A stretch of DNA of 13,908 bases from 66-474 sp036279975 (GCA_036279975.1 DASURP010000093.1:1-13908); one strand, 5' to 3'; positions 6,679 to 13,830 are shown, counted from the stretch's first letter. Notes: generated from the letters alone by a model not told the origin. Numbers and translations are program-made.

Positions 6679-8115
6679 ATGCCCATCACCCGCCGCCTGC
6701 ACGTCGACGCACCGGACCATCCCCTGCTGTTGCAGGGACTCGATGACATCCGCCGCAGCATGCGCCTGCCCGATGCGTTCCCGCCCGAGGTCGAGACCGC
6801 CGCACGCGACGCCGCGACCGGCACGAAACTGCCCGACCTGGACCGCACCGACATCCCGTTCATCACCATCGACCCGTCGGGTTCGATGGATCTCGACCAG
6901 GCGCTGTGGCTGGAGCGCAAGGGCGACGGCTACCGCGTGTACTACGCGATCGCGGACGTCGCCGCGTTCGTCGCGCCGGGCGGCCCGGTCGACACCGAGG
7001 CCCAGCGTCGCGGCGAAACCCTGTACGGCATCGGCCATACCATTCCGCTGCATCCGCGTGTGCTTTCCGAAGGCGCGATCTCATTGTTGCCCGACCAGTT
7101 GCGCTCTGCGCTGCTGTGGAGCATCGACCTCGATGCGAGCGGCGAAGGCACGCACGTCACCGTACAGCGCGCGCGCGTCAGGAGCCGCAAGCGTTGCGAT
7201 TACGCCAGCGTGCAGGCCGGGATCGACGCCGGCCTGGCCGACCCGATATGGGCATTGCTGCGCGAAGTGGGCGAACTGCGCAAGCAGCGCGCGGACAAGC
7301 TGGGGGCCATCAGCCTGCCGCTGCCCGAGCAGGAGGCCACCCAGGTCGATGGCCGCTGGACGCTGGCCTATCGCGCGCGCCACCCGGTCGAGGACTGGAA
7401 CGAGCAGATTTCGTTGCTGACCGGCATGGCCGCCGCGCACCTGATGGTGCAGGGCAAGGTCGGGATCCTGCGCACCCTGCCGGAGCCCGACCCGGGTGCG
7501 ATCGCGCACCTGCGCGAGACCGCGGCCAACCTGAAACTTGCCTGGCCGCCGGATCGTGCGTATCCGCAGTTCATCGACACGCTCGATCCGTCGGACCCCG
7601 CACAGGTGGCGATGCTGGTGGCCTGCACCCGCGTGTTGCGCGGCGCGGGTTACGCGAGTTTCCACGGTTCGCTGCCCGTGCAGCCCATGCAGTCGGCGCT
7701 GGCCGCGGAATACACCCACGCCACCGCGCCGTTGCGCCGGCTGGTCGATCGCTACACCGGCGAAACCTGTGTCGCGCTGTGCGCCGGCAAGCCGGTGCCC
7801 GAATGGGTGCTGGAAAAGCTCGACGCGCTACCCGGCACGATGCGCGCAGCCGACCGCACGGCGGGGTCGTTCGAACACGCGACCACGGACCTGCTCGAAG
7901 CCGTGGTCTTGTCGCCGCGTGTCGGCGCAAGCTTTCCGGCCATCGTCACCAGCCGCGAGGACGGCGACACGCGGTCCGGCACGGTGATGATCGAAGAGCC
8001 GGCGGTGGAGACCCGCATCGACGCCGACCGCGACTTGCCACTGGGCGCACGCGTCGGCGTGAAGCTGGTGGAAGCCGACCCGTCCATGCGCCGCGTCCGC
8101 TTCGAACTGGCCTGA
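6679..8115 (+). CDS. RNB (RNase II/R superfamily) domain ribonuclease
   Basis: 478 residues. The RNB domain fills nearly the whole protein, and the cold-shock and S1 RNA-binding domains of RNase II and RNase R are absent, so it is short for the superfamily. The metal-binding motif is IDPSGSMDLDQAL (64-76). D65, D71 and D73 match three of the four RNase II catalytic aspartates, but the fourth is Gln74. YYAIADVAAFV (88-98) follows, and YTHATAPLRRLVDRY (345-359) matches the catalytic-Arg motif of RNase II. Actinobacterial and xanthomonad proteins of this short type, as I remember them, also have DLDQA, so Gln74 is probably a subfamily trait, not decay. Expected activity is 3'-5' RNA degradation in the cytoplasm; substrate unknown. 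Its stop is 6 bases before the next start. Confidence 0.92.
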   Translation: MPITRRLHVDAPDHPLLLQGLDDIRRSMRLPDAFPPEVETAARDAATGTKLPDLDRTDIPFITIDPSGSMDLDQALWLERKGDGYRVYYAIADVAAFVAPGGPVDTEAQRRGETLYGIGHTIPLHPRVLSEGAISLLPDQLRSALLWSIDLDASGEGTHVTVQRARVRSRKRCDYASVQAGIDAGLADPIWALLREVGELRKQRADKLGAISLPLPEQEATQVDGRWTLAYRARHPVEDWNEQISLLTGMAAAHLMVQGKVGILRTLPEPDPGAIAHLRETAANLKLAWPPDRAYPQFIDTLDPSDPAQVAMLVACTRVLRGAGYASFHGSLPVQPMQSALAAEYTHATAPLRRLVDRYTGETCVALCAGKPVPEWVLEKLDALPGTMRAADRTAGSFEHATTDLLEAVVLSPRVGASFPAIVTSREDGDTRSGTVMIEEPAVETRIDADRDLPLGARVGVKLVEADPSMRRVRFELA

Positions 8116-8121
8116 AACGTC

Positions 8122-8328
8122 ATGCCCAGTCCCGCCACCTTGCTGTGGGGCATGCTGTTCGGCGCAATCGGCGTCGGCTACTTCATCTACGGCAAGCGCC
8201 AATCGATGATCGTGCCGCTGCTGTGCGGCATTGGCCTGGTTGCCTCCCCGTGGTTCGTTGCCAGCGTGCCGTGGCTGATCGTGATCGGCATCGTGCTGAT
8301 GGCGGTGCCATACTTCGTGCGTTATTGA
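8122..8328 (+). CDS. Small hydrophobic membrane protein, function unknown
   Basis: 68 residues, with about three hydrophobic segments (6-23, 29-47, 50-67) separated by YGKRQSM and SPWFVASVP. It ends YFVRY. It resembles short conserved proteins of many proteobacteria with a GYFxYGKRQ motif, sometimes labelled amino-acid transport protein on thin grounds. It starts 6 bases after the RNB stop, so it is probably cotranscribed and perhaps translationally coupled. No good Shine-Dalgarno sequence precedes it. The even hydrophobic pattern and operon position support a real gene. Confidence 0.75.
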   Translation: MPSPATLLWGMLFGAIGVGYFIYGKRQSMIVPLLCGIGLVASPWFVASVPWLIVIGIVLMAVPYFVRY

Positions 8329-8362
8329 CGGCACCCATCACGCCCTCGCGGAGACCCGGACC

Positions 8363-9322
8363 ATGCTGCGGAAATGCCTGCTCGCGCTCGCCCTGTTGGC
8401 CGGCGCAGCATCGCGGACTGCTGGCGCCGCCGAACCCGCGCCTGCTTTCTTCACGTTGCATGATCTCGGCCACGGCGCGTGGGCCGCGATCGCGGTCCCG
8501 AGGAGCGGCGCGGGCGCCAATGCCGGGTTCGTGATCGGTTCCGACGGCGTGCTGGTCATCGACACCTTCGAGGACCCGGCCGCGGCCAGGGCACTGCTGG
8601 CGGCGATACGGGCAAGAACCGGCGAGCCGATCCGTTTCGTCGTCGACACCCACTACCACCTCGACCACGTGGCCGGCAACAACGTGTTCGCCGCGGCCGG
8701 GGCGACGGTGCTCGCGCAACGAAACGTGCGCGCCTGGGAACGCACGCAGAACCTCAAGTTTTTCGGCGCCCACCCGACCAAGCAACAGCTACGGTTCGTC
8801 GCCACCTTGGGACTGCCGCAAGTCACCTACACGCACGGCATCACGATCTGGCTGGGCAATCGCAAGGTCATCGTGCGCACGCTGGAAGGCCACACCGGCA
8901 GCGATTCGAGCGTGATCATCCCCGACGCCGGCGTCGTATTCACCGGCGACATCTTCTGGAACCATACCCTGCCCAACCTGATCGACGCCAATACGAGCGA
9001 GCAGATCGCCAGCAACGACACCTGCCTGCACGACTACCCGGATGCGGCCTTCGTGCCCGGACACGGCGACGTCGGCAAGGCCACCGACGTGCGTGCATTC
9101 CGCGATTACCTTGCCGCGCTGCGCGAGGCGGTGGCCGACGCACGCGCATCCGGCAAGACCGGCGAGGCCGTGGTCGACAGCGTGCTTCCGGAACTGACAA
9201 AGAAGTACGGCGACTGGGGCTGGTTCAAGCACTTCGCCCGCCGCAACATCGAGCAGACCGATGCCGAGTTGGCCGGCACCAAGAAGGTCCCGGTCCCGGA
9301 CGTGCCCCAGGCCTCTGCATGA
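8363..9322 (+). CDS. Secreted metallo-beta-lactamase-fold metallohydrolase
   Basis: 319 residues. The N-terminus (basic MLRK, hydrophobic LLALALLAGAA, then TAGAAEPA) is a signal peptide, probably cut near residue 23, so the enzyme is periplasmic or exported. The MBL zinc ligands are in order: THYHLDH (96-102; H97, H99, D101, H102), EGHTGSDSS (175-183; H177), FTGDIFW (193-199; D196) and VPGHGDV (231-237; H234). Six or seven ligands allow a two-zinc site. The overall pattern is closer to general MBL hydrolases (SoxH-like or quinoprotein-associated) than to a proven beta-lactamase; the substrate cannot be assigned. GGAG at 8350-8353 lies 9 bases before the ATG. The stop overlaps the next start by 4 bp (ATGA). 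Confidence 0.9.
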   Translation: MLRKCLLALALLAGAASRTAGAAEPAPAFFTLHDLGHGAWAAIAVPRSGAGANAGFVIGSDGVLVIDTFEDPAAARALLAAIRARTGEPIRFVVDTHYHLDHVAGNNVFAAAGATVLAQRNVRAWERTQNLKFFGAHPTKQQLRFVATLGLPQVTYTHGITIWLGNRKVIVRTLEGHTGSDSSVIIPDAGVVFTGDIFWNHTLPNLIDANTSEQIASNDTCLHDYPDAAFVPGHGDVGKATDVRAFRDYLAALREAVADARASGKTGEAVVDSVLPELTKKYGDWGWFKHFARRNIEQTDAELAGTKKVPVPDVPQASA

Positions 9323-10305
9323 CGGCGCATCCATCCCTCGACGACATCCGGGCCGCACGCACGCGGCTGGGCGAGCGCGTGCGCGAGACACCCGTGTGGC
9401 GCTGGCGGGGGGACGCGATCGAACACGCGGCAGGACGCGATACGCAGGTCTTCCTGAAACTGGAACTGTTCCAGTACACCGGCACCTTCAAGGCACGCGG
9501 CGCGTTGCTGAATGCGCTGGGGCTGTCGAATGACGAACGCAGCCGCGGCGTCACCGCAGTCAGCGCCGGCAACCATGCGATCGCCGTCGCGTTCGCGGCG
9601 CGCAGCGTCGGCGCCACCGCGAAAGTCGTGATGCCGAAGACCGCCAATCCCGCGCGGGTGGCGCTGTGCCGCGCCTACGGCGCCGACGTGCTGCTGGTGG
9701 ACGACGTGCACCACGCATTCGACGAGGTGAAGCGCATCGAGCACGACGAGGGCCGCAGGTTCATCCATCCGTTCGAGGGCGAACTGACCGTACTGGGCAC
9801 CGCGACGGTCGGCTACGAGCTGTGCAACCAGGTCGAGCACCTGGACGCGGTGATCGTCCCGATCGGCGGCGGTGGCCTGATCGCGGGCATCGCCTGCGCG
9901 GTGAAGCAGATGCAACCCGACTGCAGGGTGTACGGCGTGGAGCCCGAGGGCGCCGACAGCATGTCGCGGAGCTTCGCCGCCGGCACGCCGCAGTCCATCG
10001 ACAAGGTGGACACCATCGCAGACAGCCTCGGCGCTCCCTACGCCCTGCCGTACAGCTTCGGCATCGCCCGGCGCTTCGTCGACGGGATCGTGACCATTCC
10101 CGACGAGGCGATGCAACGCGCGACAGGCCTGTTGTTCGCCGACATGAAACTCGCGGTGGAACCCGCCGGCGCCGCCGCGACCGCGGCCTTGTGCGAATCC
10201 TTGCGCGAGCGGCTGGCCGGCAAGCGGGTGGGCGTGATGGTGTGCGGATCCAACATCGACCTTGGCACTTTCGCGCGATTCGCGCTTCCGTACGACCCGG
10301 CCTGA
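9319..10305 (+). CDS. PLP-dependent threonine/serine dehydratase family protein
   Basis: 328 residues, a fold-type II PLP enzyme without the C-terminal ACT regulatory domain of biosynthetic IlvA. TGTFKARGA (54-62) carries the PLP lysine K58. SAGNHAIAVAFAA (82-94) is the Asn/substrate loop. GGGGLIAG (183-190) binds the PLP phosphate. VCGSNIDLG near the C-terminus is the late cofactor-ring motif. Expected reaction is deamination of L-threonine or L-serine to 2-oxobutyrate or pyruvate. Serine racemase, hydroxy-aspartate and ectoine-utilisation dehydratases share these motifs, so the substrate is uncertain. The usual SxGNHAQG here reads SAGNHAIA. Overlapping the MBL gene, it is the last gene of the plus-strand cluster and faces the minus-strand genes. 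Confidence 0.9.
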   Translation: MTAHPSLDDIRAARTRLGERVRETPVWRWRGDAIEHAAGRDTQVFLKLELFQYTGTFKARGALLNALGLSNDERSRGVTAVSAGNHAIAVAFAARSVGATAKVVMPKTANPARVALCRAYGADVLLVDDVHHAFDEVKRIEHDEGRRFIHPFEGELTVLGTATVGYELCNQVEHLDAVIVPIGGGGLIAGIACAVKQMQPDCRVYGVEPEGADSMSRSFAAGTPQSIDKVDTIADSLGAPYALPYSFGIARRFVDGIVTIPDEAMQRATGLLFADMKLAVEPAGAAATAALCESLRERLAGKRVGVMVCGSNIDLGTFARFALPYDPA

Positions 10306-10348
10306 CCCCACCCTGTCGCGGACACGGCCCCGCAAGCACCAGCGTGCA

Positions 10349-10372
10349 CCGGGCAACGGACCTGTTTCCCGG
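10349..10372. terminator. Possible weak hairpin between convergent genes
   Basis: In the 79-bp gap between the dehydratase and the convergent DoxX-like gene, CCGGG (10349-10353) can pair with CCCGG (10368-10372) over a 14-base loop. It has no T-run on either strand. Some terminator is expected between convergent operons, but this one is weak. Confidence 0.2.
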
Positions 10373-10384
10373 GCCGGCCAGGCG

Positions 10385-11158
10385 TCACACCTTCCAGACC
10401 GGCGGCCAGGTGGCAAACCAGCGCACACCGCGCCAGCTGTCGGCCACTACCCAGACGCCAGCCGCAACCAGCAAGGTGATGATGAAGGCGGTACTGGCGG
10501 TGCGGCCGGTATACAGGTCGGGCGCCCAGTACACGAGTCCGATCACGGCCACCATCGCAGCTTCCAGGCTCGCGGCAAGCCGCGGCCAGACGCCGAACAA
10601 AATGCCGAGGCCCGCCGCGATGCTGCCGACGCCGGTGAGGATCGCCCACGCAGCCGGGTACGGCAAGGCCTGCAACCACGGCTGCATCACCCGATCGCCC
10701 GCTGCCAGCGCGTCCACGATCACTTCGACGCCGAGCATCGGCAGCGTGAACACCAGCAGCCAGCGCGCAGCGCGGATGCCGGACGGCGAGGCGCGGGCAT
10801 GTTCCGCGTACAGGCACCACACGCCCGCCAGCATCGTCCCGATTTCACCGATGCCGCCCCAAGCGCCGGTATCCAGCGGCACCCGAACCACGCCGGGGAT
10901 CTCCAGCAGCACGACCCACAACACCAGATACGCAAACAGGATCCGGGACGCCGTCCCCAGCGTGCGTTCGAACAACAGTCCGATCCCGGCCGCCAGTTCG
11001 ATCACGGCGCACGCATAGGCGAGGACGGTTCGCCCCGGAATGCCGGCGGGAACGTGCTGCCACACGAGCGCGAAATCGCCGTTGACCAGCCCGGTGACTC
11101 CGAGCGCGATCATGCAGGCAGCGAAAAACAGGCGGCTGGGTCGCAACGTGGCGGTCAC
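10385..11158 (-). CDS. DoxX-like integral membrane protein, paralogue 1
   Basis: 257 residues from a GTG start at 11158, chosen because a perfect AGGAGG stands 6 bases upstream; a longer frame to an ATG at 11197 adds 13 residues without this advantage. About eight hydrophobic helices. The first half (10-90) and second half (132-212) resemble each other: VLAYACAVIELAAGIGLLFE against AAWAILTGVGSIAAGLGILF, each preceded by a Pro-rich turn and followed by a helix with Ala-Ser, so it looks like two fused DoxX-like four-helix units. It is clearly related to the upstream minus-strand neighbour (GDF..VWQHVP...P.R against GDF..IWQPVP...P.R; VWVVADSWRG against AWVVANSYHG). No charged catalytic cluster is seen. 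DoxX proteins are linked to redox and thiol stress in some bacteria, but no function can be assigned here. It is cotranscribed with paralogue 2 (52-bp gap). Confidence 0.8.
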   Translation of the reverse strand: MTATLRPSRLFFAACMIALGVTGLVNGDFALVWQHVPAGIPGRTVLAYACAVIELAAGIGLLFERTLGTASRILFAYLVLWVVLLEIPGVVRVPLDTGAWGGIGEIGTMLAGVWCLYAEHARASPSGIRAARWLLVFTLPMLGVEVIVDALAAGDRVMQPWLQALPYPAAWAILTGVGSIAAGLGILFGVWPRLAASLEAAMVAVIGLVYWAPDLYTGRTASTAFIITLLVAAGVWVVADSWRGVRWFATWPPVWKV

Positions 11159-11164
11159 GGTTTT

Positions 11165-11170
11165 CCTCCT
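11165..11170 (-). promoter_or_regulatory. Strong ribosome binding site that fixes a GTG start
   Basis: On the minus strand this reads AGGAGG, a perfect Shine-Dalgarno core, with 6 bases to the GTG at 11158. It is the strongest such site seen in the window and places the start of DoxX-like paralogue 1 13 codons inside the longest open frame. Confidence 0.85.
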
Positions 11171-11210
11171 GACTGGCGGTACTGCGGCATCGGGCAAGCG
11201 GGAAGCCCGC

Positions 11211-12011
11211 TCACGTTGCCACGCGGGTTCGCGCGCGGGCCACGAACCAGCCCGCGCCGTGATACGAGTTGGCCACCACCCAGGCAGCGGCGGTCAGTAT
11301 CCAGGAAACGGCAAACTCACCCCACTGCCCGGCGGTAATGGTGCCGGCGAGCGCCAATGGTGGCCACACCAGCAGCGTGAGCAAGCCCATCTGCAGCGTC
11401 ACCAGCAGGGCTGCGGGTTTCGCGCACACTCCAGTCAACACGGCCAGGCCCGCCGCGAGATAGGTACAACCGGTGAAATAGGCCCAGCCCACGGGCCACG
11501 GCAACCACGCCGGCACCAGCGGCGCGGTGAACTGAAGATAGAAGAAGTGCGACAGGCCGAACGCGATCAGCGCCAGTGCAAACAGCGCCCGCGCGACGCG
11601 CAGGCCCGTTTCGCCGCTGAAGAATTCGAGATGCCGCCGGTCCCACGCGGACGCCAGCGTGGCGTACAAGACCCATGCGCCCGCCACGACCACCGCATTC
11701 TCTCCGTTGCTCTGGTACGACACCTCGGCAGTCGGGGCCAGAAAAATGAAACGCACCTTGACCAGCAGCATCCAGACCAGCAGGTAAAAGAACAGCACGC
11801 GCGCGGCTGTCGCCGCGGTGCGGCACCACAGCAGTCCCGCTCCGCATGAAAGCGAAACTGCCGCGCAAAGGTAGACCAATGCTTCTCGCGCCGGCCATGC
11901 CTTGGGCACCGGCTGCCAGATCTGCACGAAGTCGCCCTGGACGAAGCCGAGGATTCCGACGCCGAGCATGGTCAAGGCGAACACCGCGTGTCCTGCGTCC
12001 ACGATACGCAT
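11211..12011 (-). CDS. DoxX-like integral membrane protein, paralogue 2
   Basis: 266 residues from the ATG at 12011. The frame stays open to 13115 on this strand, but that stretch is the shadow of the Crp/Fnr gene, and hydrophobic sequence begins right after this ATG (AVFALTMLGVGILGF). A GGGGGCAGGG-like stretch precedes it. About eight helices. The two halves again match: EALVYLCAAVSLSCGAGLLW (43-62) against WAYFTGCTYLAAGLAVLTGV (176-195), each after a Val-Pro/Trp-Pro turn. A soluble loop (93-106) contains VSYQSNGEN. C59-type small residues and four Cys (49, 56, 63, 182, 196 region) are not arranged as an obvious metal site. It is the first gene of the minus-strand pair and divergent from the Crp/Fnr regulator, whose protein might control it through the shared 219-bp region. 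Confidence 0.8.
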   Translation of the reverse strand: MRIVDAGHAVFALTMLGVGILGFVQGDFVQIWQPVPKAWPAREALVYLCAAVSLSCGAGLLWCRTAATAARVLFFYLLVWMLLVKVRFIFLAPTAEVSYQSNGENAVVVAGAWVLYATLASAWDRRHLEFFSGETGLRVARALFALALIAFGLSHFFYLQFTAPLVPAWLPWPVGWAYFTGCTYLAAGLAVLTGVCAKPAALLVTLQMGLLTLLVWPPLALAGTITAGQWGEFAVSWILTAAAWVVANSYHGAGWFVARARTRVAT

Positions 12012-12230
12012 GGCCCTGCCCCCACGAGGTATGCCGAGCGTACCGACGCCCGATCCGGCAGGCAATGACCACTTGCGGAGCCGGGGCACGGGCCACTTGC
12101 CGCAGTTCGAAGAGGCGGGACCGCAGTGATGTCTTGGGGCGCGTCGCCCTGCACCGCGGCGATGCCGGTATCGAGACCGGAGCATCGAGGGACGAATGTA
12201 AACTGTCCGCGCCGGCCGGATGAGCACGCC
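12012..12230. promoter_or_regulatory. Divergent intergenic region between DoxX-like pair and Crp/Fnr gene
   Basis: This 219-bp stretch must hold promoters for both directions. CCACTTGC occurs twice in direct orientation (12069-12076 and 12093-12100, 24 bp apart, near two helical turns), a possible pair of binding half-sites. TAAACT at 12199-12204, preceded by TG, is a possible -10 for the regulator, but no -35 stands at the right distance. No TTGAT-N4-ATCAA (FNR) or TGTGA-N6-TCACA (CRP) palindrome was found. Confidence 0.4.
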
Positions 12231-13004
12231 ATGAGTCGTCGTCGCGTAACGCCCCTGCATCGTGACAGCCTCGCTCCGGATCACTGTTCGCCGAAGCTGC
12301 GCCGCGAAATCCTGGGACGCTCCACGTACTTCAAGGGACTTTCTGCCGAAGCCCTGGCAACAGTCGACGAGCGATTCCGCGAGCAGCACTATCCGGCGGG
12401 CAAGGTCATCTGCAGGGAAGGCGGGCCGGCCAGGTCGTTGTTCTTCGTCGCCCATGGCAACGTGAAATTGCTGCGGCACAGCCCGGCCGGCGACGACGTG
12501 GTGGTCGACCTGCTGCCCCAAGGCGGCCTGTTTGGCGGCCTCGCGGCATTGGGTCTCGGCCACTATCCCGAGACCGCCCTCGCCCACACGGCCTGCTGCG
12601 TGCTGTCGGTGTCCGCACCGGCGTTCCAGCAACTGCTGGAGCGATACCCCGGGGTCACCATCGAGGTGTTGAAGAGCGCGTCCCGGAGCCTGAACGACGC
12701 GCGTGAAGCCATCCGCCAGCTGACCACATCCCGGGTCGACGCACGGATCGCGATGGCCCTGGTCAAGCTCGGCGAGCGCCTGGGCGAGGAAACCGGACAC
12801 GGCATTCTCATCCAGGTGCCGCTCCCGCAGCAGGACCTGGCCGCCATGGTGGGCGCCACGCCGGAAACCGTCAGCCGCGTCATGGCGCGGATGAAACGTG
12901 AGGGGCTGGTCGACTCGGGTCGCCAGTGGGTGCGGATTCTGGACCCGGGTGGATTGCAGGCGATGATCGAAGGTCGAGCGGCTCCCAAGACAAAAGGCGC
13001 CTGA
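12231..13004 (+). CDS. Crp/Fnr-family transcriptional regulator
   Basis: 257 residues from the ATG at 12231, with a GGATGAG-like site about 6-10 bases upstream; the longer frame from 12126 adds residues unlike the family. Residues 34-130 form the cyclic-nucleotide-binding-type beta-barrel (YFKGLSAEAL, YPAGKVICREGG, LFFVAHGNVKLL, GGLFGGLAALG). Residues 135-165 are the dimer helix. Residues 196-236 are the winged helix-turn-helix LPQQDLAAMVGATPETVSRV. Its recognition helix has E212-x-x-S215-R216, as in FNR. The cassette that holds cAMP in CRP (Arg-Ser) reads PETALA, so cAMP binding is unlikely. The FNR-type N-terminal Cys cluster is also missing (only C19, C61, C122, C123), so a different signal such as NO, haem or redox is possible. 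It is divergent from the DoxX-like pair and 156 bp before the DUF6448-like gene. Confidence 0.92.
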   Translation: MSRRRVTPLHRDSLAPDHCSPKLRREILGRSTYFKGLSAEALATVDERFREQHYPAGKVICREGGPARSLFFVAHGNVKLLRHSPAGDDVVVDLLPQGGLFGGLAALGLGHYPETALAHTACCVLSVSAPAFQQLLERYPGVTIEVLKSASRSLNDAREAIRQLTTSRVDARIAMALVKLGERLGEETGHGILIQVPLPQQDLAAMVGATPETVSRVMARMKREGLVDSGRQWVRILDPGGLQAMIEGRAAPKTKGA

Positions 13005-13100
13005 CTTTGGACTTGCTTGCGCCAGATCATCCACTGGATCCCTCCCCGCATCGTATCGTGTGGACAGCACTTGGTGGCCGCTGCACGACGGCAACGGCCG

Positions 13101-13129
13101 GCGTCCGTCCCGCATCGGGCGGGACGCGC
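13101..13129 (+). other. Hairpin with two alternative folds upstream of the DUF6448-like gene
   Basis: CGTCCCGC (13106-13113) pairs with GCGGGACG (13119-13126) over a 5-base loop, an 8-bp perfect stem. Alternatively GCGTCC (13101-13106) pairs with GGACGC (13122-13127), with CCCG/CGGG nested inside. No T-run follows. It lies 20-48 bases before the ribosome binding site, so it could be a leader structure or a weak terminator of the regulator gene. Confidence 0.4.
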
Positions 13130-13148
13130 AGCCAAAGCCACCGCAACC

Positions 13149-13154
13149 AAGGAG
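13149..13154 (+). promoter_or_regulatory. Ribosome binding site of the DUF6448-like gene
   Basis: AAGGAG stands 6 bases before the ATG at 13161. It fixes the start, as the frame is open upstream to 13017 and the extension is not signal-peptide-like. Confidence 0.85.
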
Positions 13155-13160
13155 AATCGC

Positions 13161-13796
13161 ATGCGTATACAGACAAACTTTGCACGATCACGGATCAGGT
13201 TTCCGCGAATTGCGACCCTGCTGCTGGCGGCGACACTTGCGTTTGCATTCGCCACTCCGGCCTTTGCCCACTGCGACAGCCTGGATGGCCCGGTCATCGC
13301 GGACGCCCAGAAGGCGCTCGTCCAGAAGGACGTCACGCCGGTCCTCAAGTGGGTACCTGCGAACGATGAGGCCGAGATACGCAGCGCGTTCAACATGGCC
13401 CTGGCGGTCCGCGGCGAAAGCGAGACCGCGAAAAAGGTCGCCGACAACTACTTCTTCGAAACGCTAGTCAGGGTCCATCGCGCCAGCGAAGGAGCGGCCT
13501 TCACCGGCATCAAGCCGGCAGGCAGCGTGGAACCCGCGATCGCCGCGGCGGATCGGGCACTGGTGAGCGGCAACGTCAATGAACTGGCCGGTGAACTCGC
13601 GGCAGCGATCCGCAGCCAGGTCGACGAGCGCTTCGCAACCGCCTACAGGCATCGGCAGTCCGCCGACCAGTCGGTGGAGCAGGGTCGCGAGTACGTGGCG
13701 TCCTACGTGCAATTCACGCACTTCGTCGAAGCCGTGCACAACCTGGTCGATAAAGGGACCAGCCATACCCACGGTGAAGTTGCCGACGCGCACTGA
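13161..13796 (+). CDS. Secreted DUF6448-like protein, function unknown
   Basis: 211 residues. The first 36 are a strong Sec signal peptide: basic RSRIRFPR, hydrophobic IATLLLAATLAFAF and cleavage site ATPAFA before HCDSLDGPV. The mature protein would therefore begin with His-Cys-Asp. The rest is helical, with conserved-looking NYFFETLVRVHRASEGA (96-112) and FTGIKPAGS (114-122), which I recall from DUF6448 proteins. The C-terminus is rich in His (TSHTHGEVADAH, 200-211). Mature His/Cys residues (H37, C38, H106, H164, H187, H193, H202, H204, H211) make metal or redox chemistry possible, but no function is established that I know of. It follows the Crp/Fnr gene with its own leader and strong ribosome binding site, and ends at a good terminator, so it may be a target of that regulator. 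Confidence 0.85.
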   Translation: MRIQTNFARSRIRFPRIATLLLAATLAFAFATPAFAHCDSLDGPVIADAQKALVQKDVTPVLKWVPANDEAEIRSAFNMALAVRGESETAKKVADNYFFETLVRVHRASEGAAFTGIKPAGSVEPAIAAADRALVSGNVNELAGELAAAIRSQVDERFATAYRHRQSADQSVEQGREYVASYVQFTHFVEAVHNLVDKGTSHTHGEVADAH

Positions 13797-13830
13797 GCAC
13801 CGCGATGCAATCGTGGCGTGGCAACACCCG

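Noticed and set aside
9106..10428. 440-residue minus-strand open frame
   Set aside because: It lies opposite the dehydratase, whose PLP motifs are complete; composition is shadow-like.
12126..12230. Earlier ATG start for the Crp/Fnr regulator
   Set aside because: The 35 extra residues are unlike the family, and the ATG at 12231 has a usable Shine-Dalgarno-like sequence.
12012..13115. N-terminal extension of DoxX-like paralogue 2 to 634 residues
   Set aside because: The extension is antisense to the Crp/Fnr gene; membrane-protein sequence starts only after the ATG at 12011.
12012..13160. Search for FNR (TTGAT-N4-ATCAA) or CRP (TGTGA-N6-TCACA) boxes
   Set aside because: No acceptable palindrome was found; the nearest text (TTGCTTGCGCCAGATCA at 13013-13029) has the wrong spacing and half-sites.
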